A stretch of DNA of 6,844 bases from Treponema sp. (GTDB lineage: Bacteria; Spirochaetota; Spirochaetia; Treponematales; Breznakiellaceae), in the NCBI GenBank assembly GCA_031264395.1, contig JAISEB010000088.1:1-6844 (forward strand), in the 5' to 3' direction. The notes below the pieces were generated by a model that was given only the letters and a program-made list of their open reading frames with translations, made no database searches and was not told where the DNA came from. The translations under genes were made by a program, and so were the position numbers. Within the stretch, counting starts at the first letter, position 1, and each line of letters starts with the position of its first letter. Positions 1-5,806 of the stretch are shown one piece after another.

Positions 1-329
1 AGCAGCACGTCCACCTGGGCGGCGACACGGCCCCCTTCCCAGAACTTGTGCGGCCCGCCGTGGGTAAAGGTATACCCGATGGCCCTGAACTTTTCCCAGA
101 GCTTCGCGGAAACCATTTCTTCCGCCCATTTGCCGAAGGCGTTGTTAAGCCCTCCTATGTTTTTGGACAGCTCCTTAATCTGCTTGTCGGTTTCCGCGGA
201 TAAGTCTTTGATCTGCTTACCGGTGTCCTTAATCTGCCTGTCGGTTTCCTGGAACATTGCCCAGACCTTTTCAAAAGTAAGTCCCGCGTACTCAGGCGGG
301 AGAGAGGCGGCTTCATTTTGCCGGGCCAT
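1..329 (-). CDS. DUF3782-type coiled-coil / PD-(D/E)XK nuclease-like protein, partial (C-terminus off left edge)
   Basis: Reading leftward from the ATG at 327-329 gives 109 uninterrupted codons running off the window. A run of five G (plus-strand CCCCC, 337-341) lies 7 nt upstream as a Shine-Dalgarno site. Residues about 17-28 read LTFEKVWAMFQE. Residues 28-58 form a charged coiled coil built on repeated ETD(R/K)QIK units. Residues 64-90 (AFGKWAEEMV... to FTH) match the start of the conserved globular part of this family, and the fragment ends in QVDVL. In restriction-endonuclease-like folds an acidic residue in such a beta-strand (here D107) is normally the first catalytic residue, followed some 10-15 residues later by E-x-K, which would be beyond the edge. 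These proteins are generally uncharacterised and multicopy in termite-gut treponemes (from memory). Family assignment is fairly confident; nuclease activity is inference. It is divergent from xth and has its own promoter. Confidence 0.75.
   Translation of the reverse strand, partial: MARQNEAASLPPEYAGLTFEKVWAMFQETDRQIKDTGKQIKDLSAETDKQIKELSKNIGGLNNAFGKWAEEMVSAKLWEKFRAIGYTFTHGGPHKFWEGGRVAAQVDVL
172..248 (-). repeat. Imperfect direct repeats encoding the coiled coil of the DUF3782-type protein
   Basis: Two 23-nt blocks at 172-194 and 226-248 differ at one base and are 54 nt (18 codons) apart. A more diverged related unit (KQIKDL) lies between them. In the protein they give ETDRQIKD and ETDKQIKE. 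The in-frame period means copy number can change without breaking the reading frame. Confidence 0.7.
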
Positions 330-392
330 ACAAACACCCCCAAGAAATAATCCCGTCATCAAAAGATGGCGCACTAATAGTTACGCGAGGCC

Positions 393-419
393 GTTCCAAA
401 ACCGGCCGGGTTTTGGAAC
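393..419. repeat. Perfect 11-bp inverted repeat (hairpin) in the divergent region
   Basis: GTTCCAAAACC (393-403), a 5-nt GGCCG spacer, then GGTTTTGGAAC (409-419) are exact reverse complements. Neither strand has a T-run after it, so it is not a standard intrinsic terminator. Relative to the predicted minus-strand promoter it would form a stem near the 5' end of the DUF3782-type mRNA, about 64 nt before the start codon. It could be an mRNA-stabilising or regulatory hairpin, a protein-binding operator, or one copy of a dispersed palindrome. Confidence 0.8.
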
Positions 420-433
420 AATCCCACTTAACA

Positions 434-462
434 AAGATAAAGTATGCATCACGGACAGTCAA
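434..462 (-). promoter_or_regulatory. Sigma70-like promoter for the DUF3782-type gene
   Basis: On the minus strand a -35 box TTGACT (plus 457-462, 5 of 6 to consensus) is followed after exactly 17 bp by TATCTT (plus 434-439, 4 of 6). Transcription would start near plus 427, giving a 5' untranslated region of about 97 nt before the ATG at 329 that includes the inverted repeat at 393-419. Prediction from sequence only. Confidence 0.5.
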
Positions 463-492
463 GCGGCAGGATAAAACGTGCCGCCCGGACTA

Positions 493-521
493 TTCCCTTC
501 CTGCCTTCCATCCGTTATACT
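493..521 (+). promoter_or_regulatory. Promoter for xth with a leaderless-type -10 box
   Basis: TATACT at 516-521 is a 5-of-6 match to the -10 consensus and sits 6 nt before the GTG at 528, so transcription would begin at or next to the start codon. At the 17-bp position there is only a weak -35 match (TTCCCT, 493-498). No Shine-Dalgarno sequence of normal strength lies before the GTG, which fits leaderless initiation. Confidence 0.5.
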
Positions 522-527
522 GGATCT

Positions 528-1319
528 GTGACTATTTTTTCCTGGAATGTCAACGGTATACGGGCCGCGGAGAAGAAGGGCTTCGCAGGCTGGATCTCCG
601 GCAGCGGGGCGGACCTGATCTGCCTGCAGGAGACCAAGGCCTCTCCCGGACAGCTTTCGGAAGAACTCATTGCCCCTCCGGCCGGGAAAAAGGGGAAGTA
701 CCTGAGTTTTTGGGCAAGCGCGAAAAGGCCCGGTTATTCGGGGGTCGCCGTTTACAGCAAGAAGCGGCCCCTTGACATAAGGCCTTTGGGCATAAAGGAA
801 TTTGACGATGAGGGAAGGGTGCTGCAGGCCGAATTCAGGGATTTTACCCTTATCTCCGCCTATTTTCCCAATTCACAGGACTTGGGCGCCAGACTGCCCT
901 ACAAACTTGACTTCTGCGCCGCCATTCTGGAACTCTGCGGCGGGTACGCCGCCCGGGGGCGGCACTTTGTGCTTTCCGGCGATTACAATATCGCCCATAC
1001 TCCCATCGATCTTGCCCGGCCAAAGGAAAACGAGGGGAACGCCGGTTATCTGCCGGAGGAGCGCGCCTGGATGGACACGTTTACCGCGGCGGGCCATGTG
1101 GACACCTTCCGCCATTTTCATCCCGGAGAGCCGGGCCACTACAGCTGGTGGTCTTACCGGGGCGGCGCGCGGGAGCGTAATGTAGGGTGGCGGCTGGATT
1201 ACCACTGCGTGGACGGCGCATTGCTGCCGAGGGTGCGTTCGTCGCGTATATGGAGCGGTATTGAAGGCTCCGATCATTGTCCTGTTGAACTGCAACTGGA
1301 TCTGAAGCTGAAGCCTTAG
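528..1319 (+). CDS. xth: Exodeoxyribonuclease III family (AP endonuclease / 3'-repair exonuclease)
   Basis: This 263-residue cytoplasmic enzyme of the Mg-dependent endonuclease/exonuclease/phosphatase fold cuts DNA at abasic sites and removes 3' blocking groups in base excision repair. The active-site residues of the family are all visible: N7 (SWNVNGIRA), E35 (LQETK), Y112 (SAYFPN), D152 and N154 (SGDYNIAH), D224 (WRLDY), and the closing SDH at 248-250 (D249, H250). Length is normal. I chose GTG at 528 because the conserved first strand (TIFSWN) begins right after it. An upstream ATG at 444 would add 28 residues rich in basic and unordered sequence unlike the family. There is no clear ribosome binding site, and a -10 box lies 6 nt upstream. 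It is transcribed away from the DUF3782-type gene; the rhomboid gene follows 88 nt downstream. Confidence 0.95.
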   Translation: MTIFSWNVNGIRAAEKKGFAGWISGSGADLICLQETKASPGQLSEELIAPPAGKKGKYLSFWASAKRPGYSGVAVYSKKRPLDIRPLGIKEFDDEGRVLQAEFRDFTLISAYFPNSQDLGARLPYKLDFCAAILELCGGYAARGRHFVLSGDYNIAHTPIDLARPKENEGNAGYLPEERAWMDTFTAAGHVDTFRHFHPGEPGHYSWWSYRGGARERNVGWRLDYHCVDGALLPRVRSSRIWSGIEGSDHCPVELQLDLKLKP

Positions 1320-1354
1320 GGCGGCGCGGGTTAACCTGTGAGTTACGGACAAAC

Positions 1355-1371
1355 ACCGGCTTGCGGCCGGT
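1355..1371 (+). other. GC-rich hairpin between xth and the rhomboid gene
   Basis: ACCGGC (1355-1360), a TTGCG loop and GCCGGT (1366-1371) make a perfect 6-bp stem 35 nt after the xth stop. A further GGCCGG at 1375-1380 could pair in alternative ways. No U-tract follows, so it could be a factor-dependent termination, pause or processing site rather than a classic terminator. The rest of this 88-nt gap shows no recognisable promoter. Confidence 0.35.
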
Positions 1372-1407
1372 CCTGGCCGGATGCGGAAACGGAGGCGGGA
1401 ATTACCG

Positions 1408-1983
1408 ATGCGGCTTAAATACAACGCGCCTGTGGTGCTTACCTTTACCTTTTTGTGCGCCGCCGTGCTGATCCTTTCCCAGACGGCGCTGAGGGATCTT
1501 AACAAGACCTGGTTCATGGTTCCGGGGAGGGGCGGTTTTTACGCGGGAGATTTCCGCTCCTGGGTCACCGTGCTTACCCACGTAATGGGCCACGCCAGCT
1601 GGACCCACCTCCTTTCCAATTTCTCGTTTATTCTCCTTATAGGCCCCATCCTTGAAGAAAATTACGGATCGCCGGCCCTGCTTCTTATGATGGCGGTTAC
1701 CGCCCTTGTTACGGGCCTTATCAACGCGTTTCTTTTCAGGGCCGGCCTTATGGGCGCGTCCGGGGTGGCCTTTATGATGATCCTCCTTATATCCTTTACG
1801 AATTTTTCCAGGGAAGAAATTCCCCTGACCTTTATTCTGGTGCTCGTTCTCTACCTGGGACGGGAACTGGTTAATTCATTCAGTTCCAACAACGTTTCCG
1901 AATTTGCCCATATCGCGGGCGGTTTCTGCGGATGCCTTTTCGGCTTTTTGCGGCCCGTCAAAAAAATAAAAAAAAGCAGATGA
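1408..1983 (+). CDS. Rhomboid-family intramembrane serine protease
   Basis: A 191-residue integral membrane protein with about six hydrophobic segments (roughly 9-25, 66-82, 89-110, 114-130, 138-151 and 166-182), the minimal bacterial rhomboid size. Rhomboids cleave transmembrane substrates inside the bilayer using a Ser-His dyad. Both residues are present: S118 in GASG and H168 in AHIAGG. The conserved segment before TM2, HASWTHLLSN (62-71), is also intact, so the enzyme should be active. The substrate cannot be told from sequence. I prefer the ATG at 1408, with GGGA 7 nt upstream and GGAGG 12 nt upstream, because MRLKYNAPVVLTF then leads straight into TM1. The ATG at 1381 would add nine mostly basic residues. 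The C-terminus is a lysine-rich tail (KKIKK) encoded by an A-rich tract, expected on the cytoplasmic side. Confidence 0.9.
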   Translation: MRLKYNAPVVLTFTFLCAAVLILSQTALRDLNKTWFMVPGRGGFYAGDFRSWVTVLTHVMGHASWTHLLSNFSFILLIGPILEENYGSPALLLMMAVTALVTGLINAFLFRAGLMGASGVAFMMILLISFTNFSREEIPLTFILVLVLYLGRELVNSFSSNNVSEFAHIAGGFCGCLFGFLRPVKKIKKSR

Positions 1984-2030
1984 CAGGGAATCTTCAAAAA
2001 TCCCCTCCCCGTTGTTGTTCTCTTTTTTTT
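1968..2030 (+). other. A8/T8 complementary tracts flanking the rhomboid stop codon
   Basis: An A8 run plus GCAGA (1968-1980) can pair with TCTC plus T8 (2019-2030), giving 12 base pairs with one bulged C at 1977 and a 38-nt loop. The U-rich 3' arm could serve as a weak terminator for the rhomboid mRNA, but the long loop and A/U-only core make this uncertain. The T8 run also forms most of the spacer of the next promoter. Confidence 0.25.
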
Positions 2031-2040
2031 GTGTTACAGT
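2012..2040 (+). promoter_or_regulatory. Promoter for the phosphoribosyltransferase-rnhB operon, leaderless type
   Basis: TTGTTG (2012-2017) and TACAGT (2035-2040) are separated by 17 bp, 8 of which are a T-tract. The -10 ends 6 nt before the ATG at 2047, the same distance as at xth, so the first transcribed base would be at or beside the A of the start codon. No Shine-Dalgarno sequence precedes this ATG. Confidence 0.5.
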
Positions 2041-2046
2041 AAAAAT

Positions 2047-2691
2047 ATGAAGAAGGAGTTTCTTCCCTACGATACGGTCCGCAACAACGCGCTGAAACTT
2101 GCGCACCGGATCTGCCGTGACAATTTTATTCCCGACGTGATCTACGTGTCCCTGCGCGGAGGCGCTTATCTGGGCAACGTGATAAGCGAATATTTCAAGG
2201 CGGTGCGGAAAGGCGGCCGGCCCGTTTATTACGCCGCGGTGGTCGCAAGGTCCTACTCGGGCGTCCTCAAATCGGAAGAGGTCAAGGTGGAAGGCTGGAC
2301 CTATGCGCCTGATTATCTGCGCGTCGGGGACAAGGTGCTCCTTGTGGACGACATTTTCGATTCGGGGAAGACCGTCAACCATCTTGCGAAAATCATTCTG
2401 GAAAAGGGCATACCCCGGCAGGATCTCAAGGTTGCCGTTCACGATTACAAATATTTTTACGACAAAGAAGACCAGTACGCGGTACAGCCCGATTACTGGT
2501 GCCGGAAGCACGAACTTTCGGTAAAGGACGATGATGTCTGGATACACTATTTGAGTCACGAACTTGTGGGCTTGAGTCCCGGCGAACTGGAAGAGCACTA
2601 CTACAGGCAGGACCCGGAACTGCGTGAACCGCTGGGCGGGTTCCTGGATTCCGGCGAAGGAATCAGGAGCGGCAATGAGGCCCGTCCTTAA
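2047..2691 (+). CDS. Purine-type phosphoribosyltransferase (COG2236-like)
   Basis: A 214-residue soluble type I phosphoribosyltransferase, which would join a base to PRPP to make a nucleoside monophosphate. The PRPP-binding signature VLLVDDIFDSGKT spans 97-109 with the acidic pair D101-D102. The PPi loop VSLRGGAYLG (34-43) precedes it, and ARSYSG (68-72 region) falls at the mobile loop. DDVWIHYLSHE near 162-172 resembles the base-binding end of hypoxanthine/xanthine-guanine enzymes, so purine salvage is the likeliest role. The exact base is not decidable here. Residues after about 175 are a charged tail with no motif I recognise. The ATG at 2047 is chosen because MKKEFLPYD begins a normal N-terminus; an in-frame TTG at 2029 would lie upstream of the -10 box. 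It is the first gene of a three-gene block and overlaps the next by 17 nt. Confidence 0.85.
   Translation: MKKEFLPYDTVRNNALKLAHRICRDNFIPDVIYVSLRGGAYLGNVISEYFKAVRKGGRPVYYAAVVARSYSGVLKSEEVKVEGWTYAPDYLRVGDKVLLVDDIFDSGKTVNHLAKIILEKGIPRQDLKVAVHDYKYFYDKEDQYAVQPDYWCRKHELSVKDDDVWIHYLSHELVGLSPGELEEHYYRQDPELREPLGGFLDSGEGIRSGNEARP
2665..2669 (+). promoter_or_regulatory. Shine-Dalgarno site deciding the start of the large exported protein
   Basis: AGGAG lies 5 nt before the ATG at 2675, inside the end of the phosphoribosyltransferase gene. It supports 2675 over the in-frame GTG at 2624, which would extend the protein by 17 residues without placing the export signal any better. Its location suggests translational coupling. 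Confidence 0.75.
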
Positions 2692-5600
2692 AAATTTTCC
2701 GCGGGTAAAGCGGGCGGAAAAGGCGGAAGGGGGCTTCCGGCGTCAGGCCGGGGGAGGCCGCGGCCTTCCGCTTGTTGTATGTTCAGTCTTGTCCTCCCTG
2801 TCCGTTTTTTTCCCGCCCGGTCTTGCGGCGCAAAACCGTTTGGGGGCGGAGGGCATTGAAACCAACGCCAGGGAAGGACAGTTCGCCTGGAATCAGACGT
2901 TCTGGTTTTCCGTTCCCGCCGGGGAAAGGCTCCGCCTTCTCCTTGACGGCGCCGAGCGGTATGCAGGCGGAACTTCCGCTTCCCTTGAGCTGGGCGCGGA
3001 GAACGGAGAGGAGCGCCGCTTTCTTGTCACCGCCGAACGGCGTTCTCCGCCTCCCCTTGACAGCCTTCTTGAGACAAGAAATTTCAGCGTTACAATAGAC
3101 AGGAAGCCTCCCCAGGCGTTTACGCGGGAAAACGGGGACGTCTTCTTCCGGGAAGAGGGAATTACCGTCGCGGCGCTGACCGAACTGGGAAACGAACTTG
3201 CCTATTTCCCCGATCTGTCGTCCGCCGTCCTTCCTCCCTTTCCCGTTAACGCCCTCCTGTGGGCATCGGACGCCGCGGGCAACACATCCGTTCCTGTTCC
3301 TTACACCTTTGATTTCCCCGGCGTGCGTGTGGAAAATCCCGTTCCCGGCGTCTGGGCAAATCCCCAGCGGCTCGTCATTTCAGGCGCGGGCGGCGGGGAG
3401 GTTTTCTGGACCGACGACGGGAGCGATCCGCTGGGGCCCGGCGGAAAACGCTACCGGGGCCCGGTGCTGATAGACCGCGCCGGCGGCGTTACCCTCCGCG
3501 TCGCTTCCCCGCGCTTTCCCTTTGAAAAAAGAATAGACTACAGCGTAACGGCGCGGCGGGCGGGCGGCGGGACGGAACGGATCTTCGCCCGGCTTCGTTC
3601 CCTTGAGGAAGCTGGAATCCGCGAGGCGGTTTCCCTTCCCGTTCCCCCGGATTTTCTCTGGTCCTCAGGCGGGACGCCCGATCAGATCCCTTCACAGCCC
3701 TTTGAAGGAGGGGCCTTTCCCCAGGCGGCGAAGGGCCCCGTCTTAAGGCCCCAGAGCGGGGCGTACAGAACGGCGGCCCTGCACCTTGCCGGGGAAGGGG
3801 GGATTATATGGCGTTTTGTGTTTACTCTTGACGGAAGCGGCGGGCCGCCTCCCCCGCAAAGGCCGCCCTTTGCCTCAAAAGGGGAACGCGTTCCCGTATA
3901 TGCCGCCGTTGCGGGCGGCGGCATGGTTCCTGCTTCACAGGCCGGAAGCCCCCGTCTTGTCTACCACGGGCGCAGCCGCGCCGTCCTCTGGGACTCAGGC
4001 GTCCGTGTCCGCTATACATGGGATGAAGGGGAAGGCGAACCGTCCTGGTTTGACGCGGACGCCCCCGTGCCCGTGTCCCCAGAAGGGGGGAATCTCCGCT
4101 GGATTGTAGACAGAAACGGCGTCGCGGAGGGCCCCTTCCTCCTTGACTGCGAGGCGGTTCCCCGTGTGCCAGGCGGATACGGCCCGGACGGGGAGGGGAG
4201 CGGAGCCCCCGGCTGTTTTGCCTTCCGCCGTTATTCGCCCCGCAATGTTCTTCCGGGCGCAGGATACAGGGATCAATGGCAGCCCGCGTCGGGACTGTAC
4301 GGCGCGGGAAACGCCTTTTCTTTTCCCCCTGTTGACGCCTGTGACGGGGAGGATCTCCAGTGGTGTTTTCTTACCGCGAAAGGGCCTCTTGAAATACGCC
4401 GCGCCGACCGTCTTGCCCCCCTTTCTCCCGGGCTGTCCGTGCCGGGCGGGTGGAGCAGGGAGCCTGTGCTCCTGCGGCCTGAAATACAGGACGAGGACGC
4501 GGACACCGTTGTCCGCATAAAGGCGCGCCTTGACTATGAGTCGGGAATAACCGAAACAAAGACCGGAACAGGCTCTCTTTTGCTGGGTTCCGAACGGCGG
4601 GAATACGCGGAAATATCCGCTGCCGCCTTTCTTGAAGATCCCGCGGGAAACCGGGGGCCCGCGGCGGTTTTCGATTTTATTATCGATCCCTTTTCGGTGT
4701 ACCTTTCGGTACGGGGAACGGGGCGGCCGCCCGCGGAAAAGGAAACAGGCGGAAGGGACGCTCCCTTCCGTTCCCTGGAACGCGCCCTGGAATTTTCCCT
4801 TAAAGAAGGCCGGAAGCGGATCTGCGTTAACGGCAGCCTTCCCCTCACAAAAAGCGTCCTTGTAACAGGCGATCTTGTTATCGACGGATCGTTCGACGAA
4901 AACTGGCGGCGCGGCGGATCTTCTTCCGTTACGGTTTCTCCCGGCGCGTCCGTTACTGTACGCGGGGGACGCCTTGTTCTCCGGGGCCTTTTGGTGGAAC
5001 GGCGGGAAGGCTCTTCCCCGCTCTTTACCGCCCTTGAAAGCGATCTTGAAATTGAGGAATCGGAAATTACCCACACGGGCCCCCTTGTCAGCGCATCCGG
5101 GGGCAGTTGCGTTTTCGGTAATGTCCGCGTACGTTCAATCGTCGCCGGGCAGACGCGGCTTTCCGTTCTTGACATACGCGGCGGCGGGCTCGCGGTTACG
5201 GGAAGCGTTTTCAGCGCCGAAGGAATGCACGGCCTCCTTCTTGACATGAACGGGGGAACCCTTGAGGTTCTGGACAGTTCTTTCGGCCTTGACGGCGGGC
5301 GGACCGGAACGCTTTTCAGGCTGAAGGGAGCCAGCGGCGATCTTCGCGGAATTTCCGCCGGCGTATCGGCCGCCGATTATTCGGCCGTTCTGGATCTTGA
5401 ATCGTCGGCGCTTGTCATGGAAGGGGGAAGGATAGCCGCCGCCGCAAGGGACGCCGTTGCGGTGCTCGCGGACAATTCGGACTGTTTTTTTCTGCGGGCC
5501 GCCGTCGGCGTAAGGGGATCTTTTGTCGCGCGGGCCTTGGAAATACGGGGGAAGTTTCCCCGCGTAACCGAGTGCGGTTTTGTTTTTTCAGGCGCGGCAA

Positions 5601-5806
5601 AACGGGCCGAAGTATTTTCCGCCGGCAATTCACCTGACGGGCCGTTCCCCGAAGAGGGAACTATTGCTTCCAACGCGTTTCAGTCTTTTACCCATATTCT
5701 GGACGACGCGTATCCGGCGGAAAGCATCGCCGGTTTTAACCGCCGCTTTGCCCCTCCTTCGCGGCCAAACGCCGTCGTCGGGCATTCCCCGGGGGATCTC
5801 AGGTGA
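2675..5806 (+). CDS. Large exported protein with Ig-like/chitobiase-C-terminal-like modules and a beta-helix-like C-terminus
   Basis: 1043 residues, no enzyme motif recognised. A basic N-region of about 30 residues precedes a hydrophobic stretch (31-50) ending in PPGLAAQ, a plausible signal peptide cleaved near 51-53; the protein should reach the periplasm or surface. Ig-like features follow: IDRKPPQAF (141-149), then WASDAAGN (197-203 region). Residues about 226-278 hold FWTDDGSDPLGP and YRGPVLI, typical of the chitobiase/hexosaminidase C-terminal-like (Fn3-associated) repeat. A weaker echo, FTLDGSG, is at 383-389, and EDPAGNRGP near 654-662 is another Ig-type edge. From about 676, YLSVRGTG plus GGRDAPFRSLERALE (692-706) is the usual entry to right-handed parallel beta-helix repeats. 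About 720-970 then alternates short beta-strands with turns (VIDGSF, VTVRGGRL, LEIEESEI, LAVTGSVF). Adhesion, glycan binding or scaffold are possible roles. Translation is probably coupled to both neighbours. Confidence 0.8.
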   Translation: MRPVLKNFPRVKRAEKAEGGFRRQAGGGRGLPLVVCSVLSSLSVFFPPGLAAQNRLGAEGIETNAREGQFAWNQTFWFSVPAGERLRLLLDGAERYAGGTSASLELGAENGEERRFLVTAERRSPPPLDSLLETRNFSVTIDRKPPQAFTRENGDVFFREEGITVAALTELGNELAYFPDLSSAVLPPFPVNALLWASDAAGNTSVPVPYTFDFPGVRVENPVPGVWANPQRLVISGAGGGEVFWTDDGSDPLGPGGKRYRGPVLIDRAGGVTLRVASPRFPFEKRIDYSVTARRAGGGTERIFARLRSLEEAGIREAVSLPVPPDFLWSSGGTPDQIPSQPFEGGAFPQAAKGPVLRPQSGAYRTAALHLAGEGGIIWRFVFTLDGSGGPPPPQRPPFASKGERVPVYAAVAGGGMVPASQAGSPRLVYHGRSRAVLWDSGVRVRYTWDEGEGEPSWFDADAPVPVSPEGGNLRWIVDRNGVAEGPFLLDCEAVPRVPGGYGPDGEGSGAPGCFAFRRYSPRNVLPGAGYRDQWQPASGLYGAGNAFSFPPVDACDGEDLQWCFLTAKGPLEIRRADRLAPLSPGLSVPGGWSREPVLLRPEIQDEDADTVVRIKARLDYESGITETKTGTGSLLLGSERREYAEISAAAFLEDPAGNRGPAAVFDFIIDPFSVYLSVRGTGRPPAEKETGGRDAPFRSLERALEFSLKEGRKRICVNGSLPLTKSVLVTGDLVIDGSFDENWRRGGSSSVTVSPGASVTVRGGRLVLRGLLVERREGSSPLFTALESDLEIEESEITHTGPLVSASGGSCVFGNVRVRSIVAGQTRLSVLDIRGGGLAVTGSVFSAEGMHGLLLDMNGGTLEVLDSSFGLDGGRTGTLFRLKGASGDLRGISAGVSAADYSAVLDLESSALVMEGGRIAAAARDAVAVLADNSDCFFLRAAVGVRGSFVARALEIRGKFPRVTECGFVFSGAAKRAEVFSAGNSPDGPFPEEGTIASNAFQSFTHILDDAYPAESIAGFNRRFAPPSRPNAVVGHSPGDLR
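5791..5796 (+). promoter_or_regulatory. Ribosome binding site for rnhB
   Basis: GGGGGA at 5791-5796 is 6 nt before the GTG at 5803. It sits inside the 3' end of the large gene and supports the GTG start and the GTGA stop/start overlap. Confidence 0.65.

Noticed and set aside
46..474. Open plus-strand frame of 142 codons
   Set aside because: It is antisense to the DUF3782-type gene. Its repeated SLICLSVS segments are the complement of the coiled-coil repeat, and it has no family resemblance.
444..527. 28-codon N-terminal extension of xth from the ATG at 444
   Set aside because: The extension lacks family similarity, spans the predicted promoter boxes of both divergent genes, and the conserved protein begins at the GTG at 528.
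1968..1975. A8 run near the rhomboid stop as a programmed frameshift site
   Set aside because: A -1 shift would add only about 20 residues with no recognisable sequence, and I see no compact stimulatory structure. A plain lysine-rich tail explains it.
1985..2006. GGGA...TCCC stem after the rhomboid gene as a terminator
   Set aside because: Only four consecutive pairs with a large loop, and the T-run is more than 20 nt further on.
1876..2598. Minus-strand open frame of 240 codons over the phosphoribosyltransferase
   Set aside because: It is antisense to a gene with a clear PRPP-binding signature, and no known family is recognisable.
2780..2782. Possible lipoprotein cysteine (LVVC, residue 36) in the large exported protein
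   Set aside because: The residues before and after the cysteine are bulky and hydrophobic, unlike a lipobox, and it lies at the start rather than the end of the hydrophobic segment.
3995..5074. Long minus-strand open frame (359 codons) opposite the large exported protein
   Set aside because: Its composition is that of a high-G+C shadow frame (many K, R, G, P), with no motif, and the plus frame has a signal peptide, domain motifs and ribosome binding sites.
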